DNA from: Herbaspirillum sp. WKF16
Lineage (GTDB): Bacteria > Pseudomonadota > Gammaproteobacteria > Burkholderiales > Burkholderiaceae_D
Length of the DNA stretch: 64,000 nt
Direction of reading: 5' to 3'
Assembly (NCBI RefSeq): GCF_028993615.1
Contig: NZ_CP118632.1
Coordinates: 2,914,001 to 2,978,000, forward strand
Shown here piece after piece: positions 13,624 through 22,318 of this stretch. The notes under the pieces were generated by a model. It saw only the letters and a program-made list of their open reading frames with translations, was not told where the DNA came from and made no database searches. The translations under genes and the position numbers were made by a program. Each line of letters opens with the position of its first letter. The stretch's first letter is position 1.

Positions 13624-13986
13624 AATTGCTCCGAGAGAGGGACCCACGAAAGTCGGTTCGGCCAGGTCATCAAGACCGGGCGAGCCGATGCGATCCGACA
13701 GGCGAAACGCGAAGTTTGCCACAGAATGAAGAGGCGGCCCATCCCCGGGTTCCGCCCCGCCGTCCTCATGCCCCGCCGGCCGTCACCGATAGAGCGCGCA
13801 TCACGGCAGAGGTTCGCGGCCGATACCGACGCTTACACTTGGCCGGGGCCGCCGCGCCGCTTTCGTTGCCATGCGGGCAATCTTTCGCTGCGATTTGGTA
13901 ACAGCCGCGCCGGCCGTATTGCGGGGTGGACTGGTTATATATACAGTACCAGACTTTCCCGCCGCACCCGCCCGAGCAACACGCCC
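13624..13986. other. Divergent intergenic region lolC / helicase
   Basis: 363 bases between two divergent genes. It contains the LexA-type box described separately. Open frames cross it on both strands but show no family signal. No other repeat or RNA gene was recognised. Confidence 0.6.
13931..13946 (+). promoter_or_regulatory. LexA-type SOS box upstream of the helicase gene
   Basis: The 16-mer CTGGTTATATATACAG has the CTG-N10-CAG form of the proteobacterial LexA site with an alternating A/T core. It differs at two of 16 positions from the classic CTGTATATATATACAG. It ends 40 bases before the helicase ATG and overlaps possible -10 sequences (TATATA, TACAGT), where a repressor would block transcription. 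Confidence 0.72.
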
Positions 13987-16104
13987 ATGCCTCCCGATCT
14001 CGCCACGCCCGACGCCGACGCCCTGCCCCCTACCGCGGCCGATCCCTTCGCCAGGCTCAACGCCGAACAGCGCGCCGCCGTCGAGCACGGCAGCAAGCTG
14101 CCGCCGGCCCGGCAAAGCCCGCTGCTGATCGTGGCCGGGGCCGGCTCCGGCAAGACCAATACGCTGGCGCATCGCGTGGCCCGGCTGGTCCTGGACGGCG
14201 CCGATCCGCACCGCATCCTGCTGCTCACCTTCTCGCGCCGCGCCGCCGCCGACATGGGCCGGCGCGTGGGCCAGGTGATCCGCCAGGTGATGGGCCTGGC
14301 GCCTTCGGCCGCGCCGCCCGAGCTGCAGTGGTCGGGCACCTTCCACGCCATCGGCGCGCGCCTGTTGCGCGACTACGCGGCGCAGATCGGGCTGGAGCCG
14401 GACTTCACCATCCAGGATCGCGGCGACTCCGAGGACCTGATGGGCCTGCTGCGCCATGAGCTGGGGCTCTCAGCCACCGACAAGCGCTTTCCGCTGAAGG
14501 GCACCTGCCTCAACATATACTCGCGCGCGGTCAACACCCGCGAAGACCTGGGCCAGGTGCTGCAGGCGCACTTCCCCTGGTGCCGCGAATGGGAGGCGCA
14601 ATTGGCCGGGCTGTTCGAGCGCTACGTCGACGCCAAGGAAGAACAGCACGTGCTGGACTACGACGACCTGCTGCTGTTCTGGTGCGACATGCTCAGCGAC
14701 GAGGAGCTCGCACGCCTGGTGGGCGAGCGCTTCGACCATGTGCTGGTGGACGAGTACCAGGACACCAACCGCCTGCAGGCCGATATCCTCCGCCGTATGA
14801 AGCCCGACGGCGCCGGCGTCACCGCGGTAGGCGACGACGCCCAGTCGATCTACTCCTTCCGCGGCGCCACGGTGCGCAACATCCTCGACTTCCCGGCCCT
14901 GTTCGCCCAACCCGCGCGGGTGCTGACGCTGGAGCAGAACTACCGCTCCACGCAACCGATCCTGGCCGCTTCCAACGCCGTCATCGCCGACGCGCCGGAG
15001 CGCCATCATAAAAACCTGTGGAGCGACAGGCCGTCCTCGCAGAAGCCGCAGCTGGTGCTGATCCCGGACGAGGTGGAGCAGGCCCGCTGGGTCGCCAACC
15101 GGGTGCTGGCGCACCGCGAGGAGGGCATGACGCTCAAGTCGCAGGCGGTGCTGTTTCGCACCGCCACCCACAGCGCGGCGCTGGAGCTGGAACTGGCCCG
15201 GCGCAACATCCCCTTCGTCAAGTTCGGCGGCCTGAAATTCCTGGAAAGCACGCACATCAAGGACCTGCTCTCGCTGCTGCGGCTGGCGCACAACCCCAGC
15301 GGCCGCATGGCGGGCTTTCGCGCGCTGCAGCTGATCCCCGGCGTGGGCCCGGCCACCGCCAGGAAAGTGCTGGACCTGATGGCGGCGGCGCAGGATCCGG
15401 CCGACATCCTCCTCAACTTCGCCGCGCCGGCCAACATCGCGCTGCAATGGCAGGCCTTCGCCGACACCTACGCGCTGATGCGCCGCGCCGCCGCGCCCTG
15501 GCCGACCGACGTCAACGCCGCGCGCGACTGGTACCTGCCGCAGCTGGAACGCAAATATGAAGACGCCTCCGCCCGCGCCGCCGATATCGAGCAACTGGCC
15601 GCGCTGGCCGGCGGCTACGCCTCGCGCGAGAAATTCCTGACCGAGCTCACGCTCGACCCGCCCGAGTCCAGCAGCGACTACTCCGCCCCGCCCTACCGCG
15701 ACGAGGATTACCTGACGCTGTCCACCATCCATTCGGCCAAGGGCCAGGAATGGCGTTCGGTGCATGTGTTGAACGTGGTGGACGGCTGCATCCCGTCCGA
15801 CCTGGCCACCGGCAACGAGGCCGAGATCGCCGAAGAGCGGCGCCTGCTCTACGTGGCCATGACGCGCGCCAAGGAACACCTGCACCTGGTGGTGCCGCAG
15901 CGCTTCTACATCACGCAGCAGACGCCCCAGGGCGACCGCCACGTCAACGCCATCCGCAGCCGCTTCGTCACGCCGCGCATGCTGCCGCACTTCGAGGACA
16001 GCCTGTGGCTCTCGGCCGAAACCAACGGCGCCCGCACCCCGGTGCCGGACAGCGTGAAGATGCTGGTGCGGCAGCGGGCGAAGAATGCGTGGAAGAAGAC
16101 ATAG
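13987..16104 (+). CDS. UvrD/Rep-family ATP-dependent DNA helicase
   Basis: 705 residues, superfamily 1A 3'-5' helicase. Walker A AGAGSGKT follows the Q-motif FARLNAEQRAAVEH; then come motif II VDEYQDTN, GDDAQSIYSFRGA (motif III), LEQNYRST (motif IV), TIHSAKGQEW (motif V) and RRLLYVAMTRAKEHL (motif VI). Members unwind DNA in repair or replication restart. The C-terminus ends soon after motif VI, without the long UvrD tail, so it may be a Rep-like or lineage-specific paralogue rather than UvrD itself. The start ATG begins MPPDLATPDADALPP, followed by the Q-motif. The LexA-type box just upstream suggests SOS induction. Confidence 0.9.
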   Translation: MPPDLATPDADALPPTAADPFARLNAEQRAAVEHGSKLPPARQSPLLIVAGAGSGKTNTLAHRVARLVLDGADPHRILLLTFSRRAAADMGRRVGQVIRQVMGLAPSAAPPELQWSGTFHAIGARLLRDYAAQIGLEPDFTIQDRGDSEDLMGLLRHELGLSATDKRFPLKGTCLNIYSRAVNTREDLGQVLQAHFPWCREWEAQLAGLFERYVDAKEEQHVLDYDDLLLFWCDMLSDEELARLVGERFDHVLVDEYQDTNRLQADILRRMKPDGAGVTAVGDDAQSIYSFRGATVRNILDFPALFAQPARVLTLEQNYRSTQPILAASNAVIADAPERHHKNLWSDRPSSQKPQLVLIPDEVEQARWVANRVLAHREEGMTLKSQAVLFRTATHSAALELELARRNIPFVKFGGLKFLESTHIKDLLSLLRLAHNPSGRMAGFRALQLIPGVGPATARKVLDLMAAAQDPADILLNFAAPANIALQWQAFADTYALMRRAAAPWPTDVNAARDWYLPQLERKYEDASARAADIEQLAALAGGYASREKFLTELTLDPPESSSDYSAPPYRDEDYLTLSTIHSAKGQEWRSVHVLNVVDGCIPSDLATGNEAEIAEERRLLYVAMTRAKEHLHLVVPQRFYITQQTPQGDRHVNAIRSRFVTPRMLPHFEDSLWLSAETNGARTPVPDSVKMLVRQRAKNAWKKT

Positions 16105-16140
16105 ACGAGTTCGGCGGCATATCGATTTGCGCTGAACGAC

Positions 16141-16382
16141 ACTGGGTCCCGGCCTGCGCCGGGACGACAGGTCAGGGATGGGCTCGAACAACCGGGGGGT
16201 TCAAGTTCTCTTCTGCGTGTCGTCCCGGCGCAGGCCGGGACCCAGTGACTTTCGTTGATGCATGACATACGTCACTGGATCCCCGCTTTCGCGGGGACGA
16301 CGCTGGGGAGGTGCCCCCCTCTCCCTGTTCGAGCCCCTCTTGCCTGTCGTTCCTGCGAAAGCAGGAACCCAGCGTCGTTCAA
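16141..16382. repeat. Cluster of four REP-like palindromic elements
   Basis: Four related elements fill the gap after the helicase gene. Unit 1 (16141-16167) and unit 2 (16219-16247) are inverted copies with a CCCGGC-CTGCG-GCCGGG-type core, flanked by ACTGGGT and GACGAC. Unit 3 (16271-16306) has core CCCCGC-TTTC-GCGGGG with the same CACTGGAT and GACGACG edges. Unit 4 (about 16347-16377) has core TTCCTGC-GAAA-GCAGGAA with CCCAGCGTCGT. A further copy lies at 53404-53436. The shared edges with changing hairpin cores look like a dispersed REP-type family. Confidence 0.8.
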
Positions 16383-16446
16383 TGCACCGGCTCCCTTTTT
16401 CCAGCCGCAGCCCAGCCCGCGCCGCCACCCGTTAAAATACCGTCCC

Positions 16447-17478
16447 ATGAATCAACTCGACATCCTCATCCCCTTCGCCCTGCCCCCGGCCGAACTCGCG
16501 CGCGACCTGCTGCGCCAGTGCCAGGCGCCGGCGCTGGCGATGCTGCTGGGCCGCGGCCGGGCCGCCGCGCCGGCGCAGGAGCACGACCCCTTCTCGCGCG
16601 CGCTGCCGCACGAGCACTGGCTGGCGCAGCGCTTCGGCCTGCCGCGCGGCGGCGCCGACAGCAGCCCGGCGGTAGCGGCCGCGCTCATGCGCGGGCTGGG
16701 ACACGCGCCGCAAGCCGGCCGCTGGTTCGTGCTGCATCCGGCGCACATCCACGTCGCGCGCGACCACCTGGTGCTGACCGACATCGGCCAGCTGGCGCTG
16801 GACGAGGCGCAGTCGCGGCGGCTGTTCGCCTCGGCCGCGCCGCTGTTCACCGAAATCGGCCACGAGCTGGTCTACGGCGACGCCCGCACCTGGTTCCTGC
16901 GCGCCGACGCCTGGGACGGCCTGCGCACTTCGACCCCGGCGGCCGCCAGCGGCCGCAACATCGACATCTGGATGCCGGAAGGCCCGGGCGAACTGGCCTG
17001 GCGCAAGCTGCAGAACGAAGTGCAGATGCAGTGGTTCTCCGAAGCGCTCAACGAGGAGCGCGAGATGCAGGGCCTGAAGGCCGTCAACTCGATCTGGATC
17101 TGGGGCGGCGCCGACGTCGCGGCGGCCGCGCAATCGCCCTACGCCGCCAGCTTCGGGCTGGACGGCTGGGCCCGCGCCTTCGGCCCGGCCGCGTCGGCCG
17201 CAGCGGCCCAAGTCATCGGCGGCTCCGGCCATCGCCTGCTGCTGCTGGATCAACTGAGCGAGTTGGCGCTGGCCGAGGAATGGGGCCTGTGGCTGCAGCG
17301 CATGGAAGAACTGGATCGCGAGTGGTTTTCGCCGCTGTTGGAGTCGCTGCGCAGCGGCGGCGTCGACGCCGTCAACCTGCTGCTGAGCGGCGCCGACCGG
17401 CTGGCCGGCATCGCCGTCACACGCGGCGCGTTGCGCAAGTTCTGGCGCCAACCCTCCTTGTCCAAACTGTCCGCATGA
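16447..17478 (+). CDS. Conserved protein of unknown function upstream of recJ
   Basis: 343 residues, no signal peptide or membrane segment, rich in Ala, Leu and Trp. I recognise it only as the conserved betaproteobacterial protein found directly before recJ. Relatives are sometimes labelled as a regulator or as a cofactor-independent phosphoglycerate mutase-like protein, but no catalytic motif of such enzymes is visible. Features include a central segment HIDIWMPEGPGELAWRKL-like (the first residue is Asn) and VNSIWIWGGAD. The ATG at 16447 is the first credible start; the frame is open upstream through the palindromic repeats, which is not coding. Its stop overlaps the recJ start (ATGA), implying coupled translation. 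Confidence 0.8.
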   Translation: MNQLDILIPFALPPAELARDLLRQCQAPALAMLLGRGRAAAPAQEHDPFSRALPHEHWLAQRFGLPRGGADSSPAVAAALMRGLGHAPQAGRWFVLHPAHIHVARDHLVLTDIGQLALDEAQSRRLFASAAPLFTEIGHELVYGDARTWFLRADAWDGLRTSTPAAASGRNIDIWMPEGPGELAWRKLQNEVQMQWFSEALNEEREMQGLKAVNSIWIWGGADVAAAAQSPYAASFGLDGWARAFGPAASAAAAQVIGGSGHRLLLLDQLSELALAEEWGLWLQRMEELDREWFSPLLESLRSGGVDAVNLLLSGADRLAGIAVTRGALRKFWRQPSLSKLSA

Positions 17479-19169
17479 TTCGCATCGCCACCCGTTCCTA
17501 CTCCATCCCGCAAGCCGAGCAGCTGATCGCCGAGGGCGTGCATCCGGTGCTCGCCCGCGTCTATGCGGCGCGCGGCCTGTCCAGCGCGCGCGACCTGTCC
17601 AGCGAGCTCAACGCCCTGATCGCCCCTTCCGGCCTGAAACACATCGACGCCGCCGCGCAGTACCTGGCCGACGCCATCGCCGCCAAGAAGAAGCTAGTCA
17701 TCGTGGCCGACTACGACTGCGACGGCGCCACTGCCTGCGCGGTCGGCCTGCGTGGCCTGCGCTTGCTGGGCGCGCAGGTCGACTACATCGTGCCCAACCG
17801 CTTCGAGTACGGCTACGGCCTCACGCCCGAGATCGTCGAGCTGACCGTGCGCGAGAAGGCGCCGGACATCATCGTCACGGTCGACAACGGCATCGCCAGC
17901 ATCGACGGCGTGGCCGAAGCCAAGCGGCGCGGCATCGACGTGGTGGTGACCGACCACCACTTGCCGGGCGACACCCTGCCCGACGCGCGCGTGATCGTGA
18001 ACCCGAACCAGCCCGAATGCGGCTTCCCCAGCAAGAACCTGGCCGGCGTGGGCGTGATGTTCTACGTGCTGCTGGCGCTGCGCGCGGAGATGCGCAAGCG
18101 CGGCATCTTCGACGCCCAGACCCAGCCGCGCCTGGACGCCCTGCTGGACCTGGTGGCGCTGGGCACCGTGGCCGACGTGGTCAAGCTCGACGCCAACAAC
18201 CGCATCCTGGTGGCGCAGGGCTTGAAGCGCATGCGCAGCGGCAAGATGCACCCCGGGATCGCCGCGCTGTTTCGCGCCGCCGGACGCGAGGCGCGGCGCG
18301 CCACGCCGTTCGACCTGGGATTTGCCGTCGGCCCGCGCCTGAACGCCGCCGGCCGCCTGGCCGACATGGCGCTGGGCATCGAATGCCTGACCACCGACGA
18401 CGAGGGCCGCGCCTGGGCCATCGCCCAGCAGCTCGACGCCATCAACCGCGAGCGGCGCGACATCGAAGCCGGCATGCAAGACACCGCGCTGAACCTGCTG
18501 GACGACTTCAACCCGGCCGACCGCCGCACCATCTCGGTGTTCGATCCCTCCTGGCACCAGGGCGTGATCGGCATCGTGGCCTCGCGCCTGAAGGACCGCT
18601 TCTATCGCCCCACCATCACCTTCGCGCCCGGCGACGAAGGCTTCATCAAGGGTTCCGGCCGCTCGATCGCCGGCTTCCACCTGCGCGACGCGCTCGACCT
18701 GGTGTCCAAGCACGCGCCCTCGGTCATCACCAAGTTCGGCGGCCACGCCATGGCGGCCGGCCTGACCATCCACGCCCACGCCTTCGACGCCTTCAGCCAG
18801 GCCTTCGAGGAAGTCGGCCGCGACTGGCTCACGCAGAACCAGCTGGAGCGCGTGATCGAGACCGACGGCGCGCTGGAGGACGCCTACTATTCGGTGCAGT
18901 TCATCGGCGTCATGGACGAGCAGGTCTGGGGCCAGGGCTTCGCGCCGCCGGTGTTCTGCGACCGCTTCCGGGTCCTCAACCAGCGCATCCTCAAGGAAAA
19001 GCACCTGAAGTTGCAGTTGGAGAAGGACGGCCGCAAGTACGACGCCATCTGGTTCGGCCACGCAGACGCCCTGCCCGACTACGCCACCGTGGCCTTCCGC
19101 CTGGACGCCAACGAATACAACGGCAAGACCACGGTGCAACTGATGGTGGAACACGCCGAGCCGGCGTAA
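17475..19169 (+). CDS. recJ: Single-stranded-DNA-specific exonuclease RecJ
   Basis: 564 residues. 5'-3' single-strand exonuclease of the DHH family used in RecF recombination, mismatch repair and base excision repair. DHH motifs are in order: VADYDCDGATA (motif I), VDNGI (II), VTDHHLPGD (III), NPNQPECGFPSKNLAGVGV (IV). The DHHA1 domain has GSGRSIAGFHLRDAL and GGHAMAAG. Manganese-binding Asp and His residues are intact. It starts within the stop codon of the preceding gene. Confidence 0.97.
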   Translation: MIRIATRSYSIPQAEQLIAEGVHPVLARVYAARGLSSARDLSSELNALIAPSGLKHIDAAAQYLADAIAAKKKLVIVADYDCDGATACAVGLRGLRLLGAQVDYIVPNRFEYGYGLTPEIVELTVREKAPDIIVTVDNGIASIDGVAEAKRRGIDVVVTDHHLPGDTLPDARVIVNPNQPECGFPSKNLAGVGVMFYVLLALRAEMRKRGIFDAQTQPRLDALLDLVALGTVADVVKLDANNRILVAQGLKRMRSGKMHPGIAALFRAAGREARRATPFDLGFAVGPRLNAAGRLADMALGIECLTTDDEGRAWAIAQQLDAINRERRDIEAGMQDTALNLLDDFNPADRRTISVFDPSWHQGVIGIVASRLKDRFYRPTITFAPGDEGFIKGSGRSIAGFHLRDALDLVSKHAPSVITKFGGHAMAAGLTIHAHAFDAFSQAFEEVGRDWLTQNQLERVIETDGALEDAYYSVQFIGVMDEQVWGQGFAPPVFCDRFRVLNQRILKEKHLKLQLEKDGRKYDAIWFGHADALPDYATVAFRLDANEYNGKTTVQLMVEHAEPA

Positions 19170-19337
19170 GGGGCTGTCGCCGGCGGCGCCCCCGGATCGT
19201 TACGCATGTAATCGTCCCGACAAAATTCCCGCGCGGTGGCACAATGGCGGGCAATGCCCGTTTTCCAAGGGGGAAAACGCCGCGCGCGGAAAACAGGGAT
19301 CGCGCGCCCAGGCAGAAAAACAAGACCAACGCCGCCG

Positions 19338-21020
19338 ATGAAGATCCGACGCTTCGCCAACAGCCTCATCACCCGCCTCGTGCTGTTCGGCATCCTGGTC
19401 GTCGTCATCAGCGCCATCGCCCGCTACAAGATCCTGGTCGGCTTCCTCGAAGAAGACCAGGCCAAGGTCGCCGCCGAGCAGCAAAGCACCATCGCCGGCT
19501 ACCTGGCGCAGGACATCGGCTACCGCATCCAGGAGCGGCGCCACTTCCTCGAACGCCTGGCGGCCCAGGTGCCGCCGGCGCTGCTGGAAGATCCGGCCGG
19601 CCTGCTCGAATGGATCAAGGAACGGCAGGAGCTGCAACCCATCTTCGCGCGCGGCCTGTTCGTAGCCAACAACGACGGCCTGATCGTACTCGACTACCCC
19701 ACCATCAGCGGCCGCCGCGCCCTCTCGCTGGCCTCCTACGCCGACTACCGGATGGTGATGGACGGCGCCGTCGTCATCAGCGAACCGCTGATCAGCCCCG
19801 CCTCGAAGGAACCGATCCTGGCCATGCTGGCGCCGCTGAAAGACGCCTCGGGCAAGGTCGCCGGCGTGCTGGGCGCATCCACCGAACTCGATGCCGAGGG
19901 CTTCCTCAATCACTTGCAAGAGGCCAGGCTGGGCATCGCCGGCAGCTTCCTGCTGGTTTCCCCGGCGCGCCGGCTGGTGATCGCCTCCAACGATCCGGCG
20001 CTGATCTTCAAGCCGCTGCCGGCCGGCGCCGACGGCTTGCTCGATAGCGCCGTACAGGGCTTTCGCGGTCATGGCATCGGCCCCGACGCCGACGGCGTGA
20101 ATGAAATCAAGGCCTTCGCCTCGGTGCCCGGCACCAGCTGGTTCGTGGAAGTGCGCCAGCCGCTGGCGCAGGCCCTGCCGACGGTGCAGCGCATGCGCGC
20201 CCTGATCGCGCGCGGCGGCATGATCCAGGGCGGCGTGATCTTCCTGCTGGTGGTGCTGGCCTATTTCTGGTTTTTCCGGCCGCTGCGCCTGGCCGCGGCG
20301 CTGGCCGACGGGATGACGCGCGGCGAGATCCCGCTGTCGCCGCTGCCGGTGGCGCGGCGCGACGAGGTCGGCCATCTCACCATGGCTTTCAACGGCCTGC
20401 TGGCCCGCCTCAAGCTGCACCAGTCGGAACTGCAGCACCAGGCCCACCACGACGTGCTGACCGGCCTGCCCAACCGCGTGATGCTGGCCGAACGCATGGG
20501 AGAAGCGCTGGCGCGCGCCAGCCGCCTCAAGAGCGGCATCGTCCTGCTGTTCCTCGACCTCGACGGTTTCAAGCCGATCAACGACCAGTTGGGCCACAAG
20601 GCCGGCGACCAGGTCTTGCAGGAAGTGTCGCGGCGCCTGCGCCATGTGGCGCGCCGCAGCGACACGCTGGCGCGGGTGGGCGGCGATGAGTTCGTGCTGC
20701 TGGCGACCGACCTGGAAGCGCCGTTGGAACACGGCGCCCGCGTGCTGGCCGAGAAATGCATCAAGGCGGTGTCCGAGCCGCTATGGCTGGCCTCGGCGCA
20801 GTTCCATCTCGGGGTATCGATCGGCATCGTGCTGTGCGACGGCAACTGCGACGCCGACAGCCTGCTGCAGGCGGCCGACAAGGCCATGTACCACGCCAAG
20901 GCCAGCGGCCGCGGCGGCTACGTGATCGCGCCCCACGGCGAGGGTTGCGGCCAGTCGGCGGTCAACGCACCGGCAGGAACTGCAGGAACGAACCGCCCAG
21001 CAGGTTCTGCACATAGCTGA
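19338..21020 (+). CDS. Membrane-bound diguanylate cyclase with periplasmic dCache-like sensor
   Basis: 560 residues. Membrane helix at about 9-27, a periplasmic sensor of about 265 residues (dCache-like: FVANNDGLIVLDYPT, VAGVLGASTELDAEGF), a second helix at about 295-314, a HAMP-like linker, then a GGDEF domain with intact RVGGDEF (residues 448-452) and I-site RRSD. It should make cyclic di-GMP in response to a periplasmic small molecule that cannot be named. The start at MKIRRFANSL places the first helix at the N-terminus; upstream in-frame starts would add a basic extension. Its 3' end overlaps the convergent lipoprotein gene by 59 bp. Confidence 0.9.
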   Translation: MKIRRFANSLITRLVLFGILVVVISAIARYKILVGFLEEDQAKVAAEQQSTIAGYLAQDIGYRIQERRHFLERLAAQVPPALLEDPAGLLEWIKERQELQPIFARGLFVANNDGLIVLDYPTISGRRALSLASYADYRMVMDGAVVISEPLISPASKEPILAMLAPLKDASGKVAGVLGASTELDAEGFLNHLQEARLGIAGSFLLVSPARRLVIASNDPALIFKPLPAGADGLLDSAVQGFRGHGIGPDADGVNEIKAFASVPGTSWFVEVRQPLAQALPTVQRMRALIARGGMIQGGVIFLLVVLAYFWFFRPLRLAAALADGMTRGEIPLSPLPVARRDEVGHLTMAFNGLLARLKLHQSELQHQAHHDVLTGLPNRVMLAERMGEALARASRLKSGIVLLFLDLDGFKPINDQLGHKAGDQVLQEVSRRLRHVARRSDTLARVGGDEFVLLATDLEAPLEHGARVLAEKCIKAVSEPLWLASAQFHLGVSIGIVLCDGNCDADSLLQAADKAMYHAKASGRGGYVIAPHGEGCGQSAVNAPAGTAGTNRPAGSAHS

Positions 21021-21693
21021 TGCCGGCGCGGCGGTATTTCTCGGTGACGAACAGCGCCATCAGGTCGAGCCGGCCCACGATCTTGCCGAACTCCCGCTCG
21101 AAACTGAGGTTGCGCACGTCGCTGCCGATCTCGTCGGACAGCAGCAGCGGCGCGCCGGCGGCGTTGCGCCGGCTGGCCAGGATCCAGGCGCCGATCTCGA
21201 CGTTGCGCGCGGCGTTGTAGAGGTGCTGGGCGTCCAGCCCGTCGACCAGGTAGAACTCGATCTTGTTGCCGTGGGCAACGATGAGCATGTCGGCGGTGGC
21301 ATGGGTGAAGGCGGCCACGCGGTCGCCCTTGAAATCCGGCGACAGGGCCAGCGCCATGGCGGCGATGTCGCGCTTGCCCTGCAGCTCCGGCCAGGGTTGG
21401 CGCAATTCGACGGCATCCCTGACTTTCTTTTCCGCCTCTTCCCGCCCCACTGTGGTCTTCTTCCATTCGCCCGGATTGCGGCGATAGAGCTTGTCCATCA
21501 GCAGGTAGAGCGCATCGAGGTTGGCGCGCATGGCCAGGGTGGCGACGCGATTGGTATCGGACTGCGCCATTTCGCGCGAGCTGGCCGACGATCCCTTGAC
21601 CTCGCCATGCGGCGTCGGAGACCCCGCGCAGCCGGCCAGGGCGGCGGCGCCTAACAGCAGCGGGAACAGCAGTCTCGTTTTCGTTTTTGTCAT
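20962..21693 (-). CDS. Uncharacterised lipoprotein
   Basis: 243 residues. N-terminal lipoprotein signal with lipobox LAGC (Cys22), so probably anchored in the outer membrane. The mature part has no family I recognise. It has an amphipathic region (NRVATLAMRANLDALYLLMDKLYRRNPGEW), two conserved-looking segments DGLDAQHLYNAARNVEIGAW and VTEKYRRAGISYVQNLLGG, and no Cys other than the lipidated one. The last 59 bp of its gene run antisense to the end of the upstream cyclase gene, so one or the other tail is under double coding constraint. Confidence 0.8.
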   Translation of the reverse strand: MTKTKTRLLFPLLLGAAALAGCAGSPTPHGEVKGSSASSREMAQSDTNRVATLAMRANLDALYLLMDKLYRRNPGEWKKTTVGREEAEKKVRDAVELRQPWPELQGKRDIAAMALALSPDFKGDRVAAFTHATADMLIVAHGNKIEFYLVDGLDAQHLYNAARNVEIGAWILASRRNAAGAPLLLSDEIGSDVRNLSFEREFGKIVGRLDLMALFVTEKYRRAGISYVQNLLGGSFLQFLPVR

Positions 21694-22318
21694 CGGCAGG
21701 CGGGCGGAGCAAGCTGATACGACCGGATCGTAGCAGATTGCGTTCCCGGCGCCTGATATTTCAGCGGCGCGCCATGCGCTTGCAGGCGCGTCTGTCGGCG
21801 CCGCTTCGATACGCCGCTGCGCGGCTACTCAGCCCGAACGGATGGGCGGTTCTCCTGCCGCGACATCCCCGACCTCCGTTCCGACCGAGCAGCGCCGCAG
21901 GCGCGTATCGAAGGCGCACCTGCCCGGGATGCTTCGATACGCCGCTGCGCGGCTACTCAGCGCGAACGGACAGGTGCTTCTTCTACCGCGACATCCCCAA
22001 CCACCGTTCGGACTGAGTAGCGCCGCAGGCGCGTATCGAAGGCGCACCTGCCCGGGATGCTTCGATACGCCGCTGCGCGGCTACTCAGCCCGAACGGATG
22101 GGTGGTTCTGCCGCGACATCCCCGACCACCGTTCGGACTGAGTAGCGCCGCAGGCGCGTATCGAAGGCGCGCCTGCCCGGGATGCTTCGATACGCCGCTG
22201 CGCGGCTACTCAGCCCGAACGGATGGGCGGTTCTCCTGCCGCGACATCCCCAACCACCGTTCGGACTGAGTAGCGCCGCAGGCGCGTATCGAAGGCGCGC
22301 CTGGCCCGGATGCTGCGG
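21694..22318. other. Intergenic region filled by palindromic repeat array
   Basis: 625 bases between phoX (ends 22319) and the lipoprotein gene (starts 21693), both minus strand. The first 110 bases should carry the lipoprotein promoter; the rest is the repeat array listed separately. Short open frames crossing the array are products of the repeat and carry no ribosome binding site. Confidence 0.7.
21803..22310. repeat. Four tandem copies of a 125-128 bp imperfect palindrome
   Basis: Units begin at 21803, 21931, 22059 and 22184, each starting GCTTCGATACGCCGCTGCG and ending near CGTATCGAAGGCGC. The first 30 bases (through GCGGCTACTCAG) are the near-complement of the last 30 (CTGAGTAGCGCCGCAGGCGC), so each unit can fold on itself. 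The inner part also pairs (CCGAACGGATGGG against ACCACCGTTCGG). Units 2-4 are almost identical; unit 1 has several differences in its right arm (GACCGAGCAGC). There are no unique spacers. Confidence 0.93.

Noticed and set aside
12358..13722. lolC starting at 13722
   Set aside because: The extra 33 residues do not resemble LolC N-termini; TTG 13623 has GGAG at the right distance.
21842..22269. Several 70-110 codon open frames through the palindromic repeats
   Set aside because: They are products of the repeat sequence, without ribosome binding sites.
21803..22310. CRISPR array
   Set aside because: Units of 125-128 bp are contiguous, palindromic and have no unique spacers; no cas genes are present.
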